Origin: UBA7672 sp965229115
Lineage (GTDB): Bacteria; Pseudomonadota; Alphaproteobacteria; Caulobacterales; Hyphomonadaceae
Length of the DNA: 64,000 bases
NCBI GenBank assembly: GCA_965229115.1
Contig: CBDDIR010000003.1
Location: forward strand, 4,216,001 to 4,280,000
Direction: 5' to 3'
In this document: piece after piece, positions 43,401 to 50,699 of the stretch
How the letters are laid out: each line of letters opens with the position of its first letter
Position numbering within the stretch: the first letter of the stretch is position 1
Program-made: the position numbers and the translations under genes
The notes under the pieces: generated by a model
What the model was told of the DNA's origin: nothing
Databases searched by the model: none
What the model saw: the letters and a program-made list of their open reading frames with translations, nothing else

Positions 43401-43422
43401 CGCGGCCGCCTAAGCAGCCGCG
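43401..43422 (-). terminator. Intrinsic terminator of the flavoprotein gene
   Basis: A 9-bp stem with one G-T pair (CGCGGCTGC/GCGGCCGCG on the minus strand) and a TTAG loop is followed by TTTTTGTTTGG. It lies 48 bases past the stop at 43470. Confidence 0.8.
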
Positions 43423-43469
43423 CTCAAATCAAAGCCCGCCACACCCCGCCCACCAGCGGGAACGCACCC

Positions 43470-44651
43470 TCACGCCACCTGCCCAGCGGCCCACCCCGAA
43501 CTCCACGCCCATTGGAAATTATACCCGCCCAGCCATCCGGTGACGTCCACACACTCCCCGATGAAATACAGGCCCGGCGCGCCCTTCGCCTCCATCGTCT
43601 GAGACGACAGCCCATCCGTATCAACGCCGCCGAGCGTCACCTCCGCCGTGCGCCAGCCCTCCGTCCCATCCGGCGCCACCCGCCAGGCATTCACCGCCGC
43701 CGCGACCTCGCGCAGCTTCGCATCCGACAGATCCGCCAACCGCGAAATCCCAAACGTCCGCGCCGCAATCTGATCCGCCAACCGCTTCGGCAGGAAATGC
43801 GTCAGCGCATTATCGAGCTGCAATTTCGGCCGCGCGCTCCGCTCGGCCTTCAGCTCCGCAAACACATCGCGCCCACGCGCAAGATCAATCACGATCTCCT
43901 CGCCCTCGCGCCAGTAACTCGAGATCTGCAGGATCGACGGCCCCGAAAGCCCGCGATGCGTGAACAGCATCCCCTCGTCGAAATGCGTCTTGCCGCTCGT
44001 CACGCGCGCCTCAACCGAAACCCCCGCCAGCTCCTTCACCGGCTCAAGCTTCGCATCTTCCAGCGTGAACGGCACAAGGGCAGGGCGCGGATGGATGATC
44101 TTCAACCCGAACTGCTTCGCGACCTCGTAAGCATACCCGCTCGATCCCATCTTCGGGATCGACTTGCCGCCCGTCGCAATCACAACCGACTTCGCTTCCA
44201 TCGCGCCAACCTGCGTCTCGACAACGAACCCATCCGCCGATCGCGCAATCGCGCCCGGCTCGATCCCAAGCTCCAGCTCGCCACCGGCAGCCTTCAGATC
44301 ATCAAGCAGCATGTCGATGATCTCTTTCGCCGAGCCGTCGCAGAACAACTGGCCCAACGTCTTCTCGTGATACGCAATCCCGCGCGTTTCGATCCGCGCA
44401 ATGAAGTCTCGCTGCGTGTATCGCTTCAGTGCCGACTTGCAGAAGTGCGGGTTCTCCGAAAGGAACTGCTTCGGGCTCGCATGCAGGTTGGTGAAATTGC
44501 ACCGCCCCCCGCCCGAGATGCGGATCTTCTCCGCCGGCTTCGCGGCATGGTCGATCACCAGAACCGACCGTCCCCGCCGCCCCGCCTCGATCGCGCAGAA
44601 CAGCCCAGCCGCGCCAGCGCCGATGACAAGAACATCGGGGCTGCGGTTCAT
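43470..44651 (-). CDS. HI0933/YhiN-family flavoprotein oxidoreductase
   Basis: This 393-residue protein has the FAD-binding dinucleotide motif VLVIGAGAAGLFCAIEAGRRGRSVLVID, the family-specific KIRISGGGRCNFTN, GGKSIPKMGSSGYAYEVAKQFGL and the C-terminal second FAD contact GLYFIGECVDVTGWLGGYNFQWAWSSG. HI0933-like flavoproteins include BaiN, a bile-acid reductase; the physiological substrate is mostly unknown. The length is normal. It stands alone between the repeat block and the DUF2336 gene, with its own terminator. Confidence 0.9.
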   Translation of the reverse strand: MNRSPDVLVIGAGAAGLFCAIEAGRRGRSVLVIDHAAKPAEKIRISGGGRCNFTNLHASPKQFLSENPHFCKSALKRYTQRDFIARIETRGIAYHEKTLGQLFCDGSAKEIIDMLLDDLKAAGGELELGIEPGAIARSADGFVVETQVGAMEAKSVVIATGGKSIPKMGSSGYAYEVAKQFGLKIIHPRPALVPFTLEDAKLEPVKELAGVSVEARVTSGKTHFDEGMLFTHRGLSGPSILQISSYWREGEEIVIDLARGRDVFAELKAERSARPKLQLDNALTHFLPKRLADQIAARTFGISRLADLSDAKLREVAAAVNAWRVAPDGTEGWRTAEVTLGGVDTDGLSSQTMEAKGAPGLYFIGECVDVTGWLGGYNFQWAWSSGWAAGQVA

Positions 44652-44734
44652 GGAATTCTCAATTCAAAGATGGGCGCACGAAGCGGGGCAGGTCACCTAT
44701 CCCCGCCTTCCGCCCGTTTGTCACGCGCAGTCGA

Positions 44735-45823
44735 TCAGGCCGCAGCCTGGTTCATGCCGCCCTGGGCGCGGATCTTCCAGAACCGGATCGCGCGCTGCGC
44801 CGATTCCACCGGCACCTGCTCGAACATCCGGCCATGCGCCTCGGCCTTCTGCAGGCCGCCCGAACCGCCCAGCATCATCATGCAAAGCGTCACGAACACC
44901 GGACGCGGGAAGTTCGCCGCGCGGCAGAGCAGGGCAACCGCATCCACATCCTTCGCGTCCCAATGGCGTGTCGCCAGATCGAAGTCCACGCCGACCAGGC
45001 GCGCAAACGCGATCAGGAAGGCCGTGCGATTGTTGGAACGCAGCAACGCCTCAAGCGACGCCGGCTGCAGCGCGTTGCGCTTCACCATGTCGTCCACATG
45101 CTCTTTGGCGAGCTGATAATCGCGCGGCAGCGCGCCATAGGCCTCAGCCACCTGATCCTTGGCCGATTGCAGCGCGCTCTGTATCTGCTCTTCGCTGGCG
45201 TTCTGGAATTTCGAAAGGATCTCTTTGCGCAGGTCAGCACTCACCTTCGCATAAACCGTGTTCAGCACTTCCAGCGGAACGCTCTGGCGCTTCACCAGCG
45301 GCGATTGCAGCGCAACGCTCGTCTGCGCACGCTCGGCCACGCGCTCATAGGTCTCACGGCTGATCTTGGCGGTCTGGTTATTCAGCAGCGATGCCACAAC
45401 CGGATCGCTACCCTTGGCGACCAGCGCGCTCGACACCTGCTCGCCGATGTCGTCACGCTTGGTGACCGCCATCATGTGTTCCTGCGACTGCGCGCGCACA
45501 ACCTCGACAAGGTCCGACTGCGACAGCGCACGCGACGATTCCAGAACCGGACGCGCAACATCGATCACGTCGTTGGCAAGGCGCAGCGCCGTCCGGCGAA
45601 TGGACAGGCGCGACGCAGCCACCTTCTTCGCGAGGTCGACACGCACCTGCGTTTCCAGATCGGCGGTCAGCGCACCCACGATTTCATCAAACAGCTCGGC
45701 TTCGCGTTCCGTCCGCGGCTCAGCCGTCGTCAGGAAGCTGTCCGTCACCTGACGCATCAGCTCACGACGCTTCTCGCTGGATTTTTCCTTCGCCAGGTCG
45801 ACCAGCATAGCGAACGAATTCAT
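44735..45823 (-). CDS. DUF2336 family protein
   Basis: This 362-residue helical protein has no signal or membrane segment. Repeated helix pairs (VRVDLAKKVAASRLSIRRTALRLANDVIDVARPVLESS; DPVVASLLNNQTAKISRETYERVAERAQTS; VDFDLATRHWDAKDVDAVALLCRAANF) give the HEAT-like pattern of DUF2336, an alphaproteobacterial family of unknown role that sometimes carries regulatory functions in Caulobacter relatives. ATG 45823 follows GGGAG at 7 bases. The gene is flanked by the flavoprotein gene downstream and the 2H phosphoesterase gene upstream on the other strand. Confidence 0.85.
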   Translation of the reverse strand: MNSFAMLVDLAKEKSSEKRRELMRQVTDSFLTTAEPRTEREAELFDEIVGALTADLETQVRVDLAKKVAASRLSIRRTALRLANDVIDVARPVLESSRALSQSDLVEVVRAQSQEHMMAVTKRDDIGEQVSSALVAKGSDPVVASLLNNQTAKISRETYERVAERAQTSVALQSPLVKRQSVPLEVLNTVYAKVSADLRKEILSKFQNASEEQIQSALQSAKDQVAEAYGALPRDYQLAKEHVDDMVKRNALQPASLEALLRSNNRTAFLIAFARLVGVDFDLATRHWDAKDVDAVALLCRAANFPRPVFVTLCMMMLGGSGGLQKAEAHGRMFEQVPVESAQRAIRFWKIRAQGGMNQAAA

Positions 45824-46009
45824 CGGCAAACTCCCGCGCACGAGCCCTCATCCCTAACCGAAATGAGTTAACCCACCGGTTTCCCCGCCCGTAAAATTTG
45901 CCGCGCGCCCATCGAGTAGAGCTCAAAATGAGCCGGAAAGATTGGAAACGACTCGACGCGTTCCTATTTTGTTCTAGTATGTGGTCACGCCAAGTTGGAA
46001 CGGTCAGCC

Positions 46010-46594
46010 ATGCTTCTGGGAGTGGATCACGACGTACCTTCGATCGGACAGCCGACGAAAACCTTCTTCGCCCTCCGTCCGCCTGCATCGTTGGCCAAGC
46101 AGTTTTACGGGAAGGCGGGGAAGCTATGCTCGCAAGTCGAGCTTGCCGGCGCCCAGCGCCCAGCCTCCGTCCTGCACGTCACCATGCTTCTAGTCGCCGA
46201 GTATAACGGCCGGCTGCCGCGGGAGCTTTTGGAAGAGATCGATCGCGCGCTCAGCAAGATCAGACACGCGCCTGTCGTGGTCATGTTCAACCGAGCCGGG
46301 AGCTTCAAGAGCAGAAAGCCCGAAGCGCCCTTCGTGCTGGATGGGCACGAGGCCGCAGGCCTCTACGCGCTCCGCCTGGCAATCATCACCGCCCTGCAAG
46401 TCAGGGACATCATCGGCGCCCCACCCCGAAGGTACAGCCCACACATGACACTCGCCTATTCGTACCGCCGCGCCCCACGCATCGCAGTGGACCCGTTCAT
46501 GTGGGAAGCCCGCGAATTCCAGCTCATCGAAAGCTGGCAGGGCAAAACCAAATACGTCGAGTTGGGACGCTGGGCGCTCAACCACCACGTTTGA
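46010..46594 (+). CDS. 2H phosphoesterase, 2'-5' RNA ligase (ThpR) family
   Basis: This 194-residue protein has the two catalytic HxT motifs of the 2H superfamily: HVTMLLV and HMTLAYSY. It opens FFALRPPASLAKQFYGKAG, like ThpR/LigT RNA cyclic phosphodiesterases, which open 2',3'-cyclic phosphates in vitro. The physiological role is unknown. The start at 46010 has GGAACGG upstream; a TTG at 45995 is an alternative. It ends about 47 bases before the left inverted repeat of the insertion sequence and appears intact. Confidence 0.85.
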   Translation: MLLGVDHDVPSIGQPTKTFFALRPPASLAKQFYGKAGKLCSQVELAGAQRPASVLHVTMLLVAEYNGRLPRELLEEIDRALSKIRHAPVVVMFNRAGSFKSRKPEAPFVLDGHEAAGLYALRLAIITALQVRDIIGAPPRRYSPHMTLAYSYRRAPRIAVDPFMWEAREFQLIESWQGKTKYVELGRWALNHHV

Positions 46595-46703
46595 TGGCGG
46601 CAACCGCGCGACCGGACCGGATTGTCGAGGAAAATGGTGCTGATCCGCCCCCTTTGAAGTGGTCCGCACTTAGATATGTTTTTGGAGCGGATGGAGTAGG
46701 TGG

Positions 46704-46982
46704 ATGGCAAGGAAGCGTTACAAGCCGGAGGAGATTGTTGCGAAGCTCCGGCAGGTTGATGTGCTGGTCTCGCAGGGCCAGTCAGTGACCGATGCGGTGC
46801 GGTCGATCGGGGTCACGGACGTCACCTACTATCGATGGCGATCTGAGTTTGGCGGCCTGAAGACCGATCAGGTCAAGCGCATGAAGGATCTTGAGCTGGA
46901 GAACCAGCGGCTGCGCAAGGCGGTGTCGGATCTGACGCTGGACAAGCTGATCCTGTCGGAAGCCGCCAAGGGAAACTTCTGA
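46704..46982 (+). CDS. IS3-family transposase OrfA
   Basis: This 92-residue protein has a helix-turn-helix (EEIVAKLRQVDVLVSQGQSVTDAVRSIGVTDVTYYRWRSEFGG), followed by a leucine-zipper-like helix (LELENQRLRKAVSDLTLDKLIL). It binds the IS ends and forms the N-terminus of the fusion transposase. The last codons include AAG-GGA-AAC, a GGGAAAC slippery heptamer (46970-46976) in the correct frame for -1 slippage. The stop TGA follows at 46980. Confidence 0.92.
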   Translation: MARKRYKPEEIVAKLRQVDVLVSQGQSVTDAVRSIGVTDVTYYRWRSEFGGLKTDQVKRMKDLELENQRLRKAVSDLTLDKLILSEAAKGNF

Positions 46983-47893
46983 GCCCCGCGCGTCGCCGCG
47001 CCTGCATCGACCATGTCAGGTCGGAGCTGAGACTGTCCGAGCGCCGGGTCTGCCGTGTGCTCGGACAACATCGCTCCACGCAGCGCAAGCGGCCGCGGGG
47101 CCATGACGACGAGGAACGACTGACCGCCGACATTGTCGAGCTGGCCAGGCAGTACGGCCGCTATGGCTACCGGAAGATCGCAGCCCTGCTGCGATCCACG
47201 GCGGGCTGGGTCGTGAACGACAAGCGGGTCGAGCGGATCTGGCGGCAGGAGGGACTGAAGGTTCCTCAGAAACAGCCAAAACGCAGCCGTTTATGGCTCA
47301 GCGATGGATCGTGCATCCGCCTCCGGGCGGAGCGCCGCAACCATGTCTGGTCTTACGACTTCGTCGAAGACCGCACCCATGAGGGGAGGAAGTACCGGAT
47401 GCTCAATGTCGTCGATGAGTTCACGCATGAATGCATCGCCATCCGCATCGAACGAAAGCTGAAGTCGATCGACGTCATCGACGTGTTGTCTGATCTCTTC
47501 ATCACGCGTGGCGTGCCCGAACATGTTCGTTCAGACAACGGGCCCGAATTTATCGCCCAGGCAGTGCAGGAGTGGATCGCGGCAGTAGGCGCCAGGACCG
47601 CCTACATCGCGCCCGGCAGTCCGTGGGAGAACGGCTTCGTCGAGTCCTTCAATGCGCGATTGCGCGATGAACTTCTCAATGGCGAGATCTTCTACTCACT
47701 CGCTGAAGCCCGTGTCGTGATCGAGAGCTGGCGTCGTCACTTCAACGCCGTGCGTCCTCATGCATCGCTTGGATATCGCGCCCCGGCCCCGGAGGTCTTC
47801 ATGCCGACGCTAGCCGGAGCATGGCCGGCTCCGCGTCGCGCAAGCGCTCCGCCAGCCATGCTCCGGCTAGCATCAGAGCGAGCAATGAACTAA
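46976..47893 (+). CDS. IS3-family transposase OrfB (made by -1 frameshift)
   Basis: The reading frame continues from the slippery site as LLSPARRRACIDHVRSELRLSERRVCRVLGQHR, the normal junction of this IS group, so 46976 marks the first codon after slippage and not an independent start. It carries an HTH_21-type segment (YGRYGYRKIAALL) and the integrase core with DDE residues: Asp in WSYDFVED, Asp in VRSDNGPEF and Glu in NGFVESFNARLRDE. The first GTG inside the frame is at 47057. The enzyme looks intact. The C-terminal 30 residues are Ala/Pro-rich and are encoded by a perfect 17-bp inverted repeat (47809-47871). Confidence 0.9.
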   Translation, partial: LLSPARRRACIDHVRSELRLSERRVCRVLGQHRSTQRKRPRGHDDEERLTADIVELARQYGRYGYRKIAALLRSTAGWVVNDKRVERIWRQEGLKVPQKQPKRSRLWLSDGSCIRLRAERRNHVWSYDFVEDRTHEGRKYRMLNVVDEFTHECIAIRIERKLKSIDVIDVLSDLFITRGVPEHVRSDNGPEFIAQAVQEWIAAVGARTAYIAPGSPWENGFVESFNARLRDELLNGEIFYSLAEARVVIESWRRHFNAVRPHASLGYRAPAPEVFMPTLAGAWPAPRRASAPPAMLRLASERAMN

Positions 47894-47943
47894 CAATCGA
47901 CTTGGACCACTCGGTGGGGGCCGATCACGGCGTCTTTGCAGAA

Positions 47944-48777
47944 TTATGCAGCTAACGAATGCTCTCTCGACCGGCGGGGCGCATTCGGGATCATAGCCGC
48001 ATCGGTAACATTCACGCCGCAAGTAGGCGCAACGTCATCCGCGGCGCTGTCATGCAGCAGCTCTACGCGCTTCTTCGGAGCGGATTTGGGCGCGACGTTG
48101 ACTGTGATGGATCCGCCTTGTGCTAACGCTTCAAGTATTGACCGGTCGAGTATATGACAGCGGTAAACCTCGGAAATGCGTATCCATCTCCGACGCTGAA
48201 AGTCTGCCATTTTGCGGGAGACAGTTTCCAGACGCAGTCCAAGGAACTCAGCCATATCTCTACGTCGCATCGGTAGTTCGAAATCGGAATCATGTCTTTC
48301 ATCACAAAGCGCAGAGACCGATAGCAGAAAGGCCGCGAGCTTTTGTTCGGCGGATTGTGCGCCGATGATTGCAAGCTGCGCCTGAGCCGCGCCGAGCTGT
48401 CGCGAAATCTGCCGAAGGATCTGGTTTGCCAATGCTGGCTCGCTTCTGCATAGACCATTGAGGCGGCTCGCAGGGATTGCGCGGACTACCACACGGGTAA
48501 TGGCTTCGCAGCTGTTGGCGTGCAGTTTCTCGGATTCCAGTCCGAGCACCGATCCTGCGTTGGCGAAGCCGACGACTTGCCGTTGGCCATCGATCAGCGT
48601 GCGGTAGAGTTTCACCCAGCCGGACTCGACGATGTAGACACGGTCGCGGGTGTCACCTTCGAAGAACAGATGCTCGTGGGCATCGACATGATGCAGTGGC
48701 GTGTTCGGCGATGACGTTCCGGCCGCGTTGAAGCCCGCGCCTTGAAGTTCCTGGACGCTGCCGCCTGCGATGCACAT
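47944..48777 (-). CDS. fixK: Crp/Fnr-family regulator, FixK type
   Basis: This 277-residue protein has a cyclic-nucleotide-like beta-roll (EHLFFEGDTRDRVYIVESGWVKLYRTLIDGQRQVVGFANAGSVLGL) and a dimerisation helix (LANQILRQISRQLGAAQAQLAI). Its winged helix has recognition helix LRLETVSRKMADFQRR; the E--SR pattern predicts binding to TTGA-N6-TCAA. The N-terminal Cys cluster that carries the Fe-S centre in FNR is absent, so it is FixK-like rather than an oxygen sensor itself. AGGAGACGGAT precedes ATG 48777. It lies downstream of hemN on the same strand. The C-terminal tail of about 55 residues is longer than usual. Confidence 0.82.
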   Translation of the reverse strand: MCIAGGSVQELQGAGFNAAGTSSPNTPLHHVDAHEHLFFEGDTRDRVYIVESGWVKLYRTLIDGQRQVVGFANAGSVLGLESEKLHANSCEAITRVVVRAIPASRLNGLCRSEPALANQILRQISRQLGAAQAQLAIIGAQSAEQKLAAFLLSVSALCDERHDSDFELPMRRRDMAEFLGLRLETVSRKMADFQRRRWIRISEVYRCHILDRSILEALAQGGSITVNVAPKSAPKKRVELLHDSAADDVAPTCGVNVTDAAMIPNAPRRSREHSLAA

Positions 48778-48927
48778 ATCCGTCTCCTGTGTCTGGAGCC
48801 GGTGTTGCAGGCTTACCTGCCGGGCGTTTGCCGAAGTGTGTCTCGCTGTGTGACGAAACGTGTCTGGGTGCTGCAACCGCAGCAAAAGTCCCGCCATCCC
48901 GCGCCGATGTACGCTTTGCCGCAGGTT

Positions 48928-50286
48928 TCAAATGGCGAGGCTATGGCGTCCCAGCGATTGGACAAATTGGGGATCGAAGCAGGCCGCGACATTGCGCACA
49001 TAGGGTCGACCGCTGTCGGCTACGACGAGGTGTGTGCCCTTTAGCTGAACCAAGCCGGCGTCAGTCAACGGTATCAGCCGTGGGCAGGCGGCGATCAGCA
49101 GGTCTCCGGGAACATCCGCTTCGAAATCGCAGAGAATGCGCTCGATCAGGCTGCCCGTGCGAAGGTCTTCCGGGCTATGTTCAACGCCGCGTACAATCGG
49201 CAATCGTCCCGCGCCAATTTCAGACTTGTATACGGCACTGACGTTTGCGTTCTGGTAAGTCAGCCCCGGCAAGGACGAGATGGCCGATGCGCCAAACCCG
49301 ATAAGAGCCATTGCATTGTCGTCGGTATAGCCTTGGAAGTTGCGCCGCAACCGACCTTGTCGGTCAGCCGAGACGAGAGAGTCGCCTGGTGCGGCAAAGT
49401 GGTCAAAGCCAATCGGCAGGTAGCCTGCGGCCTCGAGCGTGCTTGCAGCTATTTCTGCTTGCCGGAAGCGTTCTTCGCCGGATGCAAGTTCACTTGTCTC
49501 GATGGCGTTCTGGTGTTTCTTCATCCATGGCACATGCGCGTAACCAAAAGTCGCCACGCGATCTGCATCCTGCGTTGCGATGAACAGCGCTGTTTCGATC
49601 ACATGTTCAAGCGTCTGACCTGGCAGGCCATACATCATGTCGAGGTTCAGACCGGTTACACCTGCTGTACGCAACCTGCGTACTGCCGAAGAAATCTGGT
49701 CCTCGGTCTGGATGCGGTTGATGCGCTTTTGGACGCCGCCATCCAGAACCTGAACGCCAAGACTAGCCCGGCTGAGGCCGCCTGTTGCAAAGGCGTCAAT
49801 CACTTCCGGCGAAGCTCCGCGTGGATCCAGTTCAACGGCGACCTCCGCGAAGCGCCCAATATGGAACGATGCACGCAATGCGCTGAACAGGCGCATGATC
49901 TGATCCGGCGTAAGAATGTCCGGCGAGCCGCCGCCAAAGTGGATGTGATCGACTTTGGCATCTGCGGGCGCCAAAGGGCCAACCAGCTCGATCTCGCGGA
50001 TCAGCGCCCGAACATATGGCTCAACCGGGTCGGCCACTGTCGGCACGCTGGTGTGGCAGCCGCAATACCAGCATAGCTTTTGGCAGAACGGTATGTGTAG
50101 ATAGAGCGAGAGGGATGCCTTTGCCGGCAAACTGGCGAGCGCCGTCGTTGCTTTCACAGCATCTACATCTGGGCTGAACCGCGTGGCCGGCGGATAGCTA
50201 GTGTATCGCGGGGTCTGCGCCAGCGCGAATTGTGGGAAGTACTCCCATCTGCGTTTGGATGAGCGGAAGCTGGTGACCGACATCAC
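48928..50286 (-). CDS. hemN: Oxygen-independent coproporphyrinogen III oxidase
   Basis: This 452-residue radical-SAM enzyme decarboxylates coproporphyrinogen III for haem synthesis when oxygen is scarce. It has PRYTSYPPATRF, the 4Fe-4S motif CQKLCWYCGC (CxxxCxxC), FGGGSPDIL (GGGTP-like), VELDPRG, LGVQVLD, NLDMMYGLPGQT and the family-specific YLPIGFDHFA. All are in the normal order. It starts at ATG 50286, overlapping the stop of the small membrane protein by 4 bases, so the two are coupled. Haem supply for cbb3 oxidase explains its place next to cco genes. Confidence 0.95.
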   Translation of the reverse strand: MMSVTSFRSSKRRWEYFPQFALAQTPRYTSYPPATRFSPDVDAVKATTALASLPAKASLSLYLHIPFCQKLCWYCGCHTSVPTVADPVEPYVRALIREIELVGPLAPADAKVDHIHFGGGSPDILTPDQIMRLFSALRASFHIGRFAEVAVELDPRGASPEVIDAFATGGLSRASLGVQVLDGGVQKRINRIQTEDQISSAVRRLRTAGVTGLNLDMMYGLPGQTLEHVIETALFIATQDADRVATFGYAHVPWMKKHQNAIETSELASGEERFRQAEIAASTLEAAGYLPIGFDHFAAPGDSLVSADRQGRLRRNFQGYTDDNAMALIGFGASAISSLPGLTYQNANVSAVYKSEIGAGRLPIVRGVEHSPEDLRTGSLIERILCDFEADVPGDLLIAACPRLIPLTDAGLVQLKGTHLVVADSGRPYVRNVAACFDPQFVQSLGRHSLAI

Positions 50287-50534
50287 GCGCGCTCCCGTGC
50301 AATACGACGGCGCGGCAGGCTAGCTGTGATAATAGCCACAATCATCAAGACGAGCCCGCTCGCCAGCGCAGCGCAACCCGCACAGTGCGCGTGGCTCGGT
50401 ACGAGCATCGCGGGTGACTGTGGACCGCACCAGTAGCGCGCGACCTCGACTTCAGAGCCAGAACCGCACGCGCGGAGCAGGGCGCCTCCGATCGCGGTAG
50501 ATAGTCCCGAGAAGAACATGATTGCTGCTGTCAT
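50283..50534 (-). CDS. Small membrane protein upstream of hemN
   Basis: This 83-residue protein has two hydrophobic segments (TAAIMFFSGLSTAIGGALL and CAALASGLVLMIVAIITA) and a loop with several Cys and His (YWCGPQSP, SHAHCAGCAAL). The family is not recognised. The Cys/His loop could bind metal or form disulfides on the outer face. It overlaps hemN by 4 bases (ATGA) and starts about 75 bases from the FixK box, so it should be part of the low-oxygen regulon. Confidence 0.65.
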   Translation of the reverse strand: MTAAIMFFSGLSTAIGGALLRACGSGSEVEVARYWCGPQSPAMLVPSHAHCAGCAALASGLVLMIVAIITASLPRRRIARERA

Positions 50535-50608
50535 GAGCGGCTCCGACGCTGGCGAGTAACGAGAGCGAGCCAGCCGGGGCCTTCTAAATCGTCGCAGGCA
50601 TGGAGCGC

Positions 50609-50622
50609 TTGAGCTGGATCAA
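50609..50622. promoter_or_regulatory. FixK/Fnr box between hemN operon and ccoN operon
   Basis: TTGAGCTGGATCAA fits the FixK consensus TTGA-N6-TCAA exactly. It is almost midway between the starts at 50534 (minus) and 50700 (plus), about 80 bases from each, so one site could activate both operons. Confidence 0.8.
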
Positions 50623-50699
50623 GCCTGCGCTCGAATGCTTCGGGCAGTGAGGTCGCATGGATGGCGCGTTTCCCATGCCCCCCACACAAGGACGTGTTA

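Larger units (their letters stand above)
46641..47927 (+). mobile_element. IS3-family insertion sequence (IS407-like), about 1.29 kb
   Basis: The ends are imperfect inverted repeats: the left begins TGATCCGCCCCC and runs to AGTGGTCC (46641-46665). The right is its counterpart, GGACCACT... to ...GGCCGATCA (47904-47927), with the usual TG...CA termini. Inside are orfA and orfB in -1 relation. The length and layout fit IS3, IS407 subgroup. I see no direct target duplication: the flanks are GTGC on the left and CGGC on the right. It lies between the 2H phosphoesterase gene and the FixK-type gene. Confidence 0.88.

Noticed and set aside
42874..43413. 179-residue plus-strand frame after zapA
   Set aside because: Passes through two intergenic repeats and has no ribosome site or domain.
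43257..45116. 619-residue plus-strand frame
   Set aside because: Runs from palindromic repeats through the antisense of the flavoprotein gene and into the DUF2336 gene; no motif.
46637..47931. Target-site duplication of the insertion sequence
   Set aside because: The flanking bases GTGC and CGGC do not match, so no duplication can be claimed.
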